This document shows, piece after piece, positions 1-8,222 of a stretch of 64,000 nucleotides of DNA. The stretch lies in the NCBI RefSeq assembly GCF_013155385.1, contig NZ_JABJUQ010000007.1, forward strand, positions 912,001 to 976,000, given 5' to 3'. Both the position numbers and the translations under genes were made by a program. Numbering within the stretch: position 1 is the first letter of the stretch; each line of letters opens with the position of its first letter. Source of the DNA: Bacillus sp. WMMC1349 (lineage in GTDB: Bacteria > Bacillota > Bacilli > Bacillales > Bacillaceae). The notes under the pieces are model-generated. The model had not been told where the DNA came from and searched no databases. It saw nothing but the letters and a program-made list of their open reading frames with translations.

Positions 1-81
1 ACGATATTTGAAAAGATGGTAAAAGTTGTTGCCGATGTCAATTTACCGTCTGTTTATGAAGAATTGAAAACAAAATTATGA
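1..81 (+). CDS. C-terminal end of an upstream gene, probably yhbD-like
   Basis: An open frame enters from the left edge and ends at TGA 79-81, giving 26 residues ending in EELKTKL. A new ribosome binding site (GGAGG at 83-87) follows directly, so the reading frame belongs to a gene just upstream of bacE in the same transcript. In B. subtilis the gene before yhbE is yhbD, of unknown function. That assignment rests on gene order only, because the visible tail is too short to recognise. Confidence 0.5.
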   Translation, partial: TIFEKMVKVVADVNLPSVYEELKTKL

Positions 82-94
82 TGGAGGAAATATG

Positions 95-814
95 ATGAAA
101 ACAATGGATAATTTATCAATTAATGGATTTGGAAGTTCGAACGGCGGAACCTTTCATTCCGTTGAACTAAACGGGAAAGGAACAATTAATGGTGATGTTG
201 ATTGTGAACAGTTTTTTTGCAATGGTTCAGGAACTGTAAATGGTCGAATTAAAACAGAAGCGGCAAAAATTAGCGGTCATGCAAAGATGAATGGCAACAT
301 TGATGCTGCTTCATTGCGAATTGATGGCTCGGCAAAAATCGAAGGTGATATCAGTGCGACAAAATTAAAGATCGCTGGATATGCTGGAATAGATGGACAT
401 GTAAAAGGAGACGAACTGATTATTCGCGGAAAAGCTTCAATCAGCAAAGACTGTGAGGTTGAACATTTCTCAGCAGAAGGCCTTTTTACAATCGATGGTC
501 TTTTAAATGCTGAAAAAATTGATATTAAACTACATGGAGGAGAAAGCAAAGTGAAAGAAATCGGTGGTCGACAAATCAGCTGCACACCGCACCAATCAAA
601 AATTCTCTCATTTTTAGCACCGCTTTTTTCTTCACCGAAACTGACTGCTGATTTAATTGAAGGTGATCAAATTGAACTGACTAATACAACAGCAAAGATT
701 GTACGCGGTAATTCGGTCGTCATCGGCGAAAACTGTGATATCGAGATAATTGAATATAAAGAAGAGTTTCAGCAGGCGAAAACGGCAAAAGTGGGAGACA
801 GTAGGAAAATCTAA
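95..814 (+). CDS. bacE: bactofilin BacE (YhbE)
   Basis: This is a polymer-forming cytoskeletal protein of the bactofilin family. The protein is built almost entirely of short glycine/hydrophobic repeats of the G-x-G-x-I-x-G-D type (residues about 10-150), which is the right-handed beta-helix of bactofilins, with a charged unstructured C-terminus. I chose ATG 95 over ATG 92 because the GGAGG at 83-87 then lies 7 nt away. bacF follows after 19 nt and is clearly paralogous: both share an EIGG/EMGG motif and a C-terminal IEYK motif. In B. subtilis the BacE/BacF pair is linked to flagellar motility. The role here is inferred from that homology. Confidence 0.9.
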   Translation: MKTMDNLSINGFGSSNGGTFHSVELNGKGTINGDVDCEQFFCNGSGTVNGRIKTEAAKISGHAKMNGNIDAASLRIDGSAKIEGDISATKLKIAGYAGIDGHVKGDELIIRGKASISKDCEVEHFSAEGLFTIDGLLNAEKIDIKLHGGESKVKEIGGRQISCTPHQSKILSFLAPLFSSPKLTADLIEGDQIELTNTTAKIVRGNSVVIGENCDIEIIEYKEEFQQAKTAKVGDSRKI

Positions 815-833
815 CGGGAAAGGGGGCTCTAAG

Positions 834-1532
834 GTGAAGAGAAATCATTTGAAAATGAACGGATCGGGAAGTGCGGCTGGGGGTGTTTATGAAAATGTCG
901 TGATTAGTGGTGAGGGAACCATTGGTGCTGGACTTGATTGTCTTAAGTTTCGTACTTACGGCACAAGTTCTCTTAAAGGAGATGCCGTTGTCCAAGCGTT
1001 CAACATCCATGGCGAAACAAACGTGGGCGGAAGTCTAAAAGCAGACAAAATAAAAATTTATGGAAAGACAGACATTGTTGGTGATGTTCATACAGGTGAA
1101 GCGGTTGTGAGAGGAGCCATCAATGTCGGTGGAGATTTAAGTGCTGATCGATGTGATATTAAAGGTGCGCTGACTGGTAAAGGTAATTGTGAAGCGGAAT
1201 CCTTTGAATTAACAGGGAGTGTTGAACTGGATGGTCTGCTTAATGCCGGTATCATTGAAATTGGTTTAAGATTTGATAAAAGTTCTGTCAGAGAAATGGG
1301 TGGAACAGTTATTAATGTGAAAAATAAGCGGGGTCTTTTTAAACCAAATGGCGGATTTCTTTCTGCTCAAATCATTGAAGGGGACGACATTTATTTGGAA
1401 AACACATCAGCACAGATCGTCAGAGGCAATCGCATTCATATCGGTCCAAGCTGCCAGATTGAAACAGTTGAATACAAAACAGAACTGACCGTTTCTGAAC
1501 GAGCAAATGTCAGCGAGAAAAACCAAATTTAA
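834..1532 (+). CDS. bacF: bactofilin BacF (YhbF)
   Basis: This is the second bactofilin, a paralogue of the preceding gene, with the same glycine-rich beta-helix repeats across residues about 5-150 and a C-terminal part sharing the VEYKTEL region. The chosen start is GTG 834, preceded by AAAGGGGG (about 819-826). The frame is open further upstream into bacE, but those extra residues are basic, unlike the family, and would overlap bacE. Bactofilins often work as pairs that co-polymerise on the membrane, and the 19-nt spacing implies one transcript. A hairpin terminator follows the stop. Confidence 0.88.
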   Translation: MKRNHLKMNGSGSAAGGVYENVVISGEGTIGAGLDCLKFRTYGTSSLKGDAVVQAFNIHGETNVGGSLKADKIKIYGKTDIVGDVHTGEAVVRGAINVGGDLSADRCDIKGALTGKGNCEAESFELTGSVELDGLLNAGIIEIGLRFDKSSVREMGGTVINVKNKRGLFKPNGGFLSAQIIEGDDIYLENTSAQIVRGNRIHIGPSCQIETVEYKTELTVSERANVSEKNQI

Positions 1533-1552
1533 ATGAAACAGTGTTATGTTCT

Positions 1553-1586
1553 AAAAAAAGGATGGCGCCATCTCGCCATCCTTTTT
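1553..1586. terminator. bidirectional intrinsic terminator between bacF and a small membrane gene
   Basis: AAAAAGGATGGCG and CGCCATCCTTTTT form an inverted repeat with a short CCATCT loop and A/T tracts on both sides. It ends the bacE-bacF transcript and, read from the other strand, the 30-residue gene at 1591-1683. Confidence 0.85.
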
Positions 1587-1590
1587 CCTG

Positions 1591-1683
1591 TTAATTTTGC
1601 TTTCCGGATTTGCTTTCATACCCGGCAGTGAATATTGCTACGAGAAATGCAAGGATGACCCCCATCATGATCAGTGTATTCAT
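1591..1683 (-). CDS. 30-residue single-pass membrane peptide
   Basis: ATG (complement of 1681-1683) is preceded on the minus strand by an excellent ribosome binding site (GGAGAGGAGG). The frame runs 30 codons to TAA at 1591-1593, directly before a shared terminator. The peptide starts MNTLIMMGVILAFLVAIFTA and ends in a short hydrophilic tail with charged residues (GYESKSGKQN), so one transmembrane helix (residues about 3-20) is predicted. I do not recognise a family. The strong ribosome binding site and tidy terminator make it a real gene rather than chance. It lies between the bactofilin operon and prkA and points away from prkA. Confidence 0.7.
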   Translation of the reverse strand: MNTLIMMGVILAFLVAIFTAGYESKSGKQN

Positions 1684-1878
1684 CTAATCCTCCTCTCCAT
1701 CCTAACTCCCTGCTGTCTCTATCAATTGTGCTGCTTTTATTATGAATGGTTGATTCCATCTTTGTCAATTTCGGGGAGGAGAGTCTTATTCAATAGGAAA
1801 AGCATGTAAAAGGACATCTTCGCATAGATTGGATGTAACAGTTGTTCATTTGCATTATACATCATATGGGAGGTTCTT

Positions 1879-3774
1879 ATGGATATCTTAAAAAAGCTTG
1901 AACAGTATAGAGAGGAAGAGCAGCGTTTGCAGTGGGAAGGAACCTTCGCTGATTATTTGGAAATTTTGAAAGAAAAACCGGCGGTTGCACAATCTGCTCA
2001 TTCTCGTGTTTATCATATGCTTAAAGCAAGCGGCATTGAAGAGAAAGATGGGAAAAAAATATACAGGTTTTTTGACAAAGAGCTATTTGGACTTGAGGAA
2101 CCTTTGGAACGGCTTGTTGAAGAGTATTTTCATCCCGCGGCAAAACGACTTGATGTTAGAAAAAGAATTTTGCTGTTGATGGGACCTGTTAGCGGGGGGA
2201 AATCAACGCTTGTTACAATGCTGAAAAAAGGGCTTGAAGCCTATTCATTGACAGATGAAGGTGCTGTATATGCGATTAAAGGATGTCCGATGCATGAAGA
2301 TCCACTTCATTTAATCCCACAGCATTTGCGTGACGATTTTTATCAGGAATATGGAATTCGTATTGAAGGAAACCTTTCACCTTTGAACATGATGCGGCTT
2401 GAACAAGAGTATGGCGGCAGGATTGAAGATGTCATGGTGGAAAGAATCTTTTTTTCAGAAGATAAGCGAACAGGGATTGGTACATTTAGTCCATCAGATC
2501 CTAAATCACAGGATATTGCCGATCTAACAGGGAGTATTGATTTTTCAACCATTGCTGAATACGGATCAGAATCTGACCCCCGTGCATACCGCTTTGACGG
2601 CGAATTAAACAAGGCGAACAGGGGAATGATGGAGTTTCAAGAAATGTTGAAATGTGATGAGAAATTCCTCTGGCATCTTCTCTCTTTGACACAGGAAGGT
2701 AATTTTAAGGCAGGCCGATTTGCATTGATTTCCGCTGATGAGTTGATTGTCGCTCATACAAATGAGACGGAGTACCGTTCTTTTATTTCTAATAAAAAAA
2801 ATGAAGCGCTCCATTCGCGAATTATTGTAATGCCGATTCCTTATAATTTAAAAGTTTCTGAAGAAGAACGTATTTATAAAAAAATGATTGCCGAAAGTGA
2901 TGTCTCAGAGGTGCACATTGCACCACACACCTTAAAGGTGGCAGCGATGTTTTCCATTTTAACGCGATTAAAAGAACCGAAGCGTTCTGATATTGATCTT
3001 GTCAAAAAAATGAAGCTTTATGATGGAGAAAGTGTTGAGGGATATAATTCAGTTGATGTCGAGGATATGAAAAAAGAATACAATGATGAAGGGATGAGCG
3101 GGATTGATCCAAGGTATGTCATTAATCGCATATCTTCAACGATTATTCGGAAAAATATGGAGTCCATCAATGCGCTCGATGTTCTGCGTTCTTTGAAAGA
3201 AGGGCTTGATCAGCATCCATCGATCTCAACTGAAGAACGTGAGCGCCACTTGAACTTCATTTCTGTGGCCAGAAAAGAGTATGACGAAATGGCGAAAAAA
3301 GAAGTGCAAAAAGCGTTTGTCTATTCATATGAAGAGTCAGCTAAAACCCTTATGGATAATTATCTAGATAATGTTGAGGCATACTGCAACAAAAACAAGT
3401 TGCGTGATCCGTTGACAGGTGAGGAAATGAATCCTGATGAAAAATTGATGAGATCGATAGAAGAGCAAATTGGCATTTCTGAAAATGCGAAAAAGGCTTT
3501 TCGTGAAGAGATTTTAATTCGGATTTCCGCCTATGCGAGAAAAGGGAAGCGTTTTGATTATAATTCACATGAACGTTTGCGCGAAGCCATTCAAAAGAAA
3601 CTGTTCGCAGATTTAAAAGATGTCGTAAAAATAACAACTTCCACAAAAACACCTGATGAACAGCAATTGAAAAAAATTAATGATGTTGTCGCCCGTCTGA
3701 TTGATGAACATGGCTATAACTCAACGAGTGCCAATGAACTTTTAAAATATGTCGGAAGTTTGTTAAACCGGTAA
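1879..3774 (+). CDS. prkA: PrkA, AAA+ serine kinase/protease-like sporulation protein
   Basis: The protein is 631 residues, the usual PrkA length. The Walker A motif GPVSGGKST is at residues 102-110 inside the N-terminal AAA+ PrkA domain. The C-terminal PrkA domain follows from about residue 390. PrkA was named as a serine protein kinase, and more recent work describes ATP-dependent protease activity. In B. subtilis it is made in the mother cell under sigma-E and influences sporulation. GGGAGG at about 1868-1873 sets the ATG start. yhbH, its usual functional partner, follows at 4454, but here an unrelated gene on the opposite strand separates the two. Confidence 0.95.
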   Translation: MDILKKLEQYREEEQRLQWEGTFADYLEILKEKPAVAQSAHSRVYHMLKASGIEEKDGKKIYRFFDKELFGLEEPLERLVEEYFHPAAKRLDVRKRILLLMGPVSGGKSTLVTMLKKGLEAYSLTDEGAVYAIKGCPMHEDPLHLIPQHLRDDFYQEYGIRIEGNLSPLNMMRLEQEYGGRIEDVMVERIFFSEDKRTGIGTFSPSDPKSQDIADLTGSIDFSTIAEYGSESDPRAYRFDGELNKANRGMMEFQEMLKCDEKFLWHLLSLTQEGNFKAGRFALISADELIVAHTNETEYRSFISNKKNEALHSRIIVMPIPYNLKVSEEERIYKKMIAESDVSEVHIAPHTLKVAAMFSILTRLKEPKRSDIDLVKKMKLYDGESVEGYNSVDVEDMKKEYNDEGMSGIDPRYVINRISSTIIRKNMESINALDVLRSLKEGLDQHPSISTEERERHLNFISVARKEYDEMAKKEVQKAFVYSYEESAKTLMDNYLDNVEAYCNKNKLRDPLTGEEMNPDEKLMRSIEEQIGISENAKKAFREEILIRISAYARKGKRFDYNSHERLREAIQKKLFADLKDVVKITTSTKTPDEQQLKKINDVVARLIDEHGYNSTSANELLKYVGSLLNR

Positions 3775-3779
3775 ATGAA

Positions 3780-3811
3780 GACCCGTCCAACAAAAGGGCG
3801 GGTCAATTTGT
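3780..3811 (+). terminator. terminator after prkA
   Basis: GACCCGTCC at 3780-3788 pairs with GGGCGGGTC at 3796-3804 (one G-U pair), followed by AATTTGT. The T tract is weak, so confidence is moderate. Confidence 0.6.
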
Positions 3812-3825
3812 AAAGAAGAGCCATG

Positions 3826-4227
3826 CTAACGATTTGAATGGTTTTCAATCATTTGCTCAGCTAAACGTGTATGTGCTGTTTTAAGTAGATCTAAGGCAAG
3901 GGGAGCACAAAGACCTTGTTTATATAGGCTATAAAGAAGCTCTTCAATAGAAAAATCTTTTTTTACGCCGCTTTTTATGATGGATTTGTACGTTGAAAAA
4001 GTAATTTCAGTGATGTCCGCATAATCAGGCAAACGGGCATCTGTCCAATCATTTTGACACCGCTCCCACATTTTTGGGACATTATTTCTCATTCTTTCTT
4101 CTGGTAGGTTATCTTTATATTTTACCGTTGAAAGAGTCATGGTCACATCTGTAATAAAGTGCTCATCTGTATCACTTAACCCATTTTCTTTATACCACTC
4201 ATAAAATTCTTTTATATCTTTATTCAT
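3826..4227 (-). CDS. hypothetical protein inserted between prkA and yhbH
   Basis: The protein is a 133-residue acidic, soluble, mostly helical product beginning MNKDIKEFYEWYKENGLSD. I chose this start over one 25 codons upstream because the protein's folded-looking part begins here and GTGGAGTG lies about 10 nt before the ATG. It contains no signal peptide, membrane segment or motif that I recognise. It lies opposite to and between prkA and yhbH, which are neighbours on one strand in B. subtilis, so it looks like an insertion in this lineage. Confidence 0.6.
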   Translation of the reverse strand: MNKDIKEFYEWYKENGLSDTDEHFITDVTMTLSTVKYKDNLPEERMRNNVPKMWERCQNDWTDARLPDYADITEITFSTYKSIIKSGVKKDFSIEELLYSLYKQGLCAPLALDLLKTAHTRLAEQMIENHSNR

Positions 4228-4360
4228 ATTTTGTCTACACTCCACTTCGACAAGAGATTGAGAGGATATCCTTATCGTACTAAGAAAGCAAATGATTAGC
4301 AATGAAACGGCGACTTGTACAAGCTGCTTTGAACTTTCGTTACATTTTCAAAATTGTTTA

Positions 4361-4389
4361 TCAAATGTCTCCTGTTACTTGCATAAGAT
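4361..4389 (+). promoter_or_regulatory. possible sigma-E-like promoter of yhbH
   Basis: TCAAATGT (4361-4368) and CATAAGAT (4382-4389) are 13 bp apart and loosely resemble sigma-E -35 and -10 elements. Mother-cell control of yhbH is known in B. subtilis. The match is partial, so this is a tentative call. Confidence 0.35.
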
Positions 4390-4453
4390 AAAAGTAAACA
4401 TTTTTTAGACTTGTTTCATTTCTTTTAACAGCTATCATGAAGGAGGGGAATGC

Positions 4454-5623
4454 ATGTCCCATAAAAACAATGGCCATTTTATGATTTCTCAGGAAGACTG
4501 GTCCCTCCACCGTAAAGGGTATGATGATCAACAGCGTCATCAAAAAAAGGTGCAGGATGCGATCAAACATAATTTGTCTGATTTGATCACAGAAGAGAGT
4601 ATCATCATGTCTAATGGGAAAGATGTCGTTAAAATTCCGATTCGCTCATTGGATGAATATAAAATCCGTTATAACTATGATAAAAATAAACATATTGGAC
4701 AGGGAGATGGCGAAAGCAAGATTGGGGATGTTGTGGCAAGAGACAGCTCTGATAGGAGAAATGATGCTGGAAAAGGCTTTGGAGCTGGTAAAAAGGCTGG
4801 AGAAGATTATTATGAAGCAGACGTTTCCTTAATGGACTTGGAAGAGGCACTTTTTAGCGAAATGGAGCTGCCGAATCTCGAGCAGAAAGAGCGGGACGAT
4901 ATTGTCACAGAAGATATTGAGTTTAATGACATTCGCAAAACAGGTTTAACCGGTAATATTGATAAAAAAAGAACGATGCTGAGCGCTTTTAAGCGAAATG
5001 CGATGATAGGAAAACCAGCGTTTTATCCGATATTTCCTGAAGATTTAAAATTTAAAACATGGAATGACACTAAAAAGCCGGAATCGAGGGCTGTTGTTTT
5101 GGCGATGATGGATACAAGTGGAAGTATGGGAATCTTCGAAAAATACATGGCACGCAGTTTTTTCTTTTGGATGACACGTTTTTTACGGACAAAGTATGAA
5201 ACGGTCGATGTTAAGTTTATCGCCCATCATACAGAAGCCAAAATCGTTTCCGAAGAAGATTTTTTTTCAAAAGGGGAAAGCGGGGGAACCATATGTTCAT
5301 CTGTTTATCGAAAAGCGCTTGAATTGATTGAGCAAAAATACTCTCCGACAGCTTACAATATTTATCCTTTTCATTTTTCAGATGGAGATAATTTAACCTC
5401 TGATAATCCTCGTTGTGTCAGACTTGTCAACGAACTGATGGAGAAAGCCAATCTTTTCTGTTATGGTGAAGTCAATCAATATAATAGGCATTCGACATTA
5501 ATGTCAGCCTATAAAAATATTAAAAATGAAAAATTTAAGTACTATGTTTTAAAACAAAAAACAGATGTGTTCAGAGCACTAAAAAGTTTTTTTAGCAAGG
5601 AAAAGCAACATCAACTAACATAA
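4454..5623 (+). CDS. yhbH: YhbH, DUF444 family VWA-like sporulation protein
   Basis: The protein is 389 residues of the UPF0229/DUF444 family, genetically linked to prkA and spoVR in many bacteria. A von Willebrand A-like metal site MDTSGSMG starts near residue 219, and the N-terminal third is charged and low-complexity. In sporulating Bacillus it belongs to the sigma-E regulon; its molecular function is not established. AAGGAGGGG at about 4440-4448 supports the ATG start. A hairpin terminator follows, so it is a single-gene transcript here. Its sister proteins PrkA (1879-3774) and SpoVR (40773-42182) are both in this window. Confidence 0.92.
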   Translation: MSHKNNGHFMISQEDWSLHRKGYDDQQRHQKKVQDAIKHNLSDLITEESIIMSNGKDVVKIPIRSLDEYKIRYNYDKNKHIGQGDGESKIGDVVARDSSDRRNDAGKGFGAGKKAGEDYYEADVSLMDLEEALFSEMELPNLEQKERDDIVTEDIEFNDIRKTGLTGNIDKKRTMLSAFKRNAMIGKPAFYPIFPEDLKFKTWNDTKKPESRAVVLAMMDTSGSMGIFEKYMARSFFFWMTRFLRTKYETVDVKFIAHHTEAKIVSEEDFFSKGESGGTICSSVYRKALELIEQKYSPTAYNIYPFHFSDGDNLTSDNPRCVRLVNELMEKANLFCYGEVNQYNRHSTLMSAYKNIKNEKFKYYVLKQKTDVFRALKSFFSKEKQHQLT

Positions 5624-5641
5624 AAAATCTATGTTGTTGAT

Positions 5642-5688
5642 AAGGCATGTATCCCAAGTTGTATTGGGATCATGCCTTTTATTTTGTC
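5642..5688 (+). terminator. terminator after yhbH
   Basis: AAGGCATG-T-ATCCCAA (5642-5657) pairs with TTGGGAT-CATGCCTTTT (5664-5680), followed by a T-rich tract. Confidence 0.85.
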
Positions 5689-5740
5689 TTTTTTAGATCG
5701 GTGTGGTTGATATTGGAATGTGACACTTTGTACAAAACTA

Positions 5741-5788
5741 TTGACACTTTTAGTTACTTAGAATAATATTTAATCTTGTTAAATATTA
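5741..5788 (+). promoter_or_regulatory. promoter and palindromic operator of the yhbJ-yhcA operon
   Basis: TTGACA (5741-5746), a 17-bp spacer and TAATAT (5764-5769) make a near-consensus sigma-A promoter. A perfect dyad with 10-bp arms, TAATATTTAA at 5764-5773 and TTAAATATTA at 5779-5788, covers the -10 element and start site. A repressor bound here would block transcription. The shape fits a MarR-type site. In B. subtilis the MarR gene yhbI precedes yhbJ, but it is absent here. Confidence 0.8.
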
Positions 5789-5830
5789 ATTTTGCATAAA
5801 GTCAAAAGGAATCTGAAAGGAGAAATCAAG

Positions 5831-6463
5831 ATGAGCAAAAAACGCTTGATTATTGTTAATATAGTCGGAATCGTAATTGGACTTGCTATTTTAGCAGGAG
5901 GTGCGTATTTCTACTATGACAGTATCAGTTATGTCAAAACAGATGAAGCGCATGTTACAGGTGAAATGGCAAACATTACAGCTCCTGTCTCAGGAAAGCT
6001 AACAAACTGGACGATGAAAGAAGGAACAAAAATTTCTAAGGATGAGAAGACAGGTGTGATTAAAGGTGAAGACTCGCTTGATGTGAAATCGATAATGGCT
6101 GGAACCATTGTTAAAAATGAAGCGAGGGAAGGTCAGACTGTACAAGCAGGGCAAACATTAGCCCAAACAATTGATATGGATCACCTTTACATTACTGCAA
6201 ACATTCAAGAGACCGACCTTAAAAGTATTGAGAGAGGGGATAAGGTCGAAATTGTGATCGATGGTGATCAAGGTACGACATTTGAAGGCAATGTTGAAGA
6301 AATCGGATATGCAACAAATTCTACGTTTAATCTGTTTTCTCAGCAAAATTCAAGTGGAAACTATACAAAAGTAACACAAAAAGTACCTGTGAAAATTTCA
6401 ATCAAAAACCCGTCTAGCCAGGTACTTCCAGGAATGAACGCATCAGTTAAAATTTCAAAATAG
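5831..6463 (+). CDS. yhbJ: HlyD/EmrA-like membrane fusion protein YhbJ
   Basis: The protein has 210 residues. A single N-terminal membrane anchor (about residues 5-27) is followed by a barrel-sandwich hybrid domain containing the TDEAHVTGEMANITAPVSG stretch typical of EmrA/HlyD proteins. It lacks the long coiled-coil hairpin of Gram-negative relatives, as expected without an outer membrane. The ATG at 5831 follows AAAGGAG; a start 13 codons upstream has no such site. It is co-transcribed with the 14-helix exporter yhcA 33 nt downstream, and together they probably export a toxic compound. Confidence 0.88.
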   Translation: MSKKRLIIVNIVGIVIGLAILAGGAYFYYDSISYVKTDEAHVTGEMANITAPVSGKLTNWTMKEGTKISKDEKTGVIKGEDSLDVKSIMAGTIVKNEAREGQTVQAGQTLAQTIDMDHLYITANIQETDLKSIERGDKVEIVIDGDQGTTFEGNVEEIGYATNSTFNLFSQQNSSGNYTKVTQKVPVKISIKNPSSQVLPGMNASVKISK

Positions 6464-6496
6464 GAGGATGAACTGAACGAAAGGAGGTTATCGCAA

Positions 6497-8098
6497 GTGG
6501 CATCTCAACAAAAACAAGGAAAGATGACATTGCTTTTTATCTTAATGGCCGGTTTATTTGTGGCGATATTAAACCAGACGTTACTTAATGTGGCTATGCC
6601 TCATTTAATGACTGAATTTAATGTGAGCGCCACAACGATTCAATGGCTGACAACAGGATATATGCTTGTCAATGGTGTTTTAATCCCATTATCCGCTTTT
6701 TTAATTGTCCGCTTTGGAGGTCGCAATTTATTTCTTACTGCTATGCTGTTGTTTACGATTGGGACGCTGATTTGTGGTATAGCGCCAAATTTCTCAACAA
6801 TGTTAATCGGCCGTCTCATTCAGGCAACAGGCGGAGGTGTTCTTCAGCCATTGGTGATGACCACGATCCTGTTGATATTCCCTCCTGAAAGCCGGGGAAA
6901 AGGAATGGGTATCTTTGGGCTTGCCATGATGTTTGCTCCGGCGGTCGGACCGACACTATCAGGGTGGGTCATTGAACATTACAGCTGGCGGATTATGTTT
7001 TACGGACTTGTGCCAATTGGAGTTATCGTCATCATTTGCGGGCTGGTTTTATTTAAAAATATAACAGCTCCTCAAAAAATAAAACTTGACCAGACTGGTG
7101 CATTGCTTTCAATCATCGGTTTTGCTTCATTATTGTATGGAGTAAGTGAAGCGGGAACTGATGGTTGGAATGATCCAATTGTACTCGCAACTATGATCAT
7201 TGGTGTCATTGGGATCACAGCTTTTGTAATCCAGCAATTGAAATCAAAAGAACCGATGCTTGATTTCAGGGTTTTCAAATATGATATGTTTTCTTTATCT
7301 AGTGTGATTAATGCTATTATTACAGTAGCCCTTTACACAGGGATGTTTTTACTGCCTATTTATTTGCAAAGTTTAGCTGGTTTTACAGCACTGCAATCAG
7401 GTCTTTTAATGCTGCCGGGTGCCATTGTAACCCTCTTGATGTCACCTATAGCAGGGGCATTGTTTGATAAAGTCGGTGCAAGACCATTGGCAATTGTCGG
7501 TTTAATCATAACCGCTGTGACGACCTATCAATTTACACAGCTTACACTTGATACACCTTACCTTACCATTATGGTGATATATGCAATTCGGGCATTTGGT
7601 ATGTCAATGTTGATGATGCCAATTATGACTGCTGGAATGAACCAGCTGCCACAACATTTGAACAGCCATGGAACAGCCATGTCAAATACACTTCGTCAAA
7701 TCAGCGGTTCAATTGGAACGAGTTTGATGACAACAATTTATACAAAACGTACAGCATTTCACTATGCAACAATGGCTGACCAAGCGAATACGGCTGATCC
7801 GTCATTCATGCATCTATTACAAGCAAAAATTCAATCAGCTGCCCAATCCATGCATCTTTCACTTGCAGAAGCAAAACAATATGTTGTTCAATACATGGTA
7901 GGACAGTCACAGCTTAAATCTAATGTGCTGGGGATAAATGATGCGTTTATTTGGGCGGTTGGATTCTGTATAGCAGGCATTGTATTAAGTCTGTTTTTAA
8001 AAGATGTCAGAAAAGACCGTCATAAAAAAAATAAGCCGGCATTTCCAAAAATAGATGATTCAGTTAAGAATACAAACGAATCACCATCAACAATCTAA
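6497..8098 (+). CDS. yhcA: 14-TMS major facilitator drug exporter YhcA (EmrB/QacA type)
   Basis: The protein is 533 residues with about 14 hydrophobic helices and the DHA2-family antiporter motif C around AMMFAPAVGPTLSGW. The conserved WLTTGYMLVNGVLIPLSAFL segment of EmrB/QacA exporters is near residues 50-70. The start is GTG 6497 with a perfect AAGGAGG at 6481-6487. It forms an operon with the membrane fusion protein YhbJ. The substrate is unknown; by family it is a proton-driven multidrug or metabolite exporter. A hairpin terminator follows. Confidence 0.9.
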   Translation: MASQQKQGKMTLLFILMAGLFVAILNQTLLNVAMPHLMTEFNVSATTIQWLTTGYMLVNGVLIPLSAFLIVRFGGRNLFLTAMLLFTIGTLICGIAPNFSTMLIGRLIQATGGGVLQPLVMTTILLIFPPESRGKGMGIFGLAMMFAPAVGPTLSGWVIEHYSWRIMFYGLVPIGVIVIICGLVLFKNITAPQKIKLDQTGALLSIIGFASLLYGVSEAGTDGWNDPIVLATMIIGVIGITAFVIQQLKSKEPMLDFRVFKYDMFSLSSVINAIITVALYTGMFLLPIYLQSLAGFTALQSGLLMLPGAIVTLLMSPIAGALFDKVGARPLAIVGLIITAVTTYQFTQLTLDTPYLTIMVIYAIRAFGMSMLMMPIMTAGMNQLPQHLNSHGTAMSNTLRQISGSIGTSLMTTIYTKRTAFHYATMADQANTADPSFMHLLQAKIQSAAQSMHLSLAEAKQYVVQYMVGQSQLKSNVLGINDAFIWAVGFCIAGIVLSLFLKDVRKDRHKKNKPAFPKIDDSVKNTNESPSTI

Positions 8099-8113
8099 TA
8101 TTTACTAACTTCA

Positions 8114-8159
8114 AAAGGCAAATTTGCTGAATACGATCAGCCGATTTGTCTTTTTTTCT
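8114..8159 (+). terminator. terminator after yhcA
   Basis: AAAGGCAAAT (8114-8123) pairs with ATTTGTCTTT (8144-8153, one G-U), with an inner GCTGA/TCAGC stem, followed by a T run. Confidence 0.82.
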
Positions 8160-8199
8160 TGTATTATCATGTGTATTAGTGTACTATCTATGTAGTACA
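8159..8199 (+). promoter_or_regulatory. promoter and operator of the yhcEFGHI operon
   Basis: TTGTAT (8159-8164) and TACTAT (8182-8187) are 17 bp apart. A perfect dyad, TGTACTA (8180-8186) and TAGTACA (8193-8199), overlaps the -10 element. A GntR regulator of the YtrA type (yhcF) is encoded in the operon, so negative autoregulation through this dyad is the natural inference. Confidence 0.72.
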
Positions 8200-8222
8200 T
8201 TGTAATCTGGGAGGAAATTCTT

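Noticed and set aside
1597..1809. 70-codon plus-strand frame after bacF
   Set aside because: It runs opposite to the 30-residue membrane gene, has no ribosome binding site and is Cys-rich, as expected of a shadow frame.
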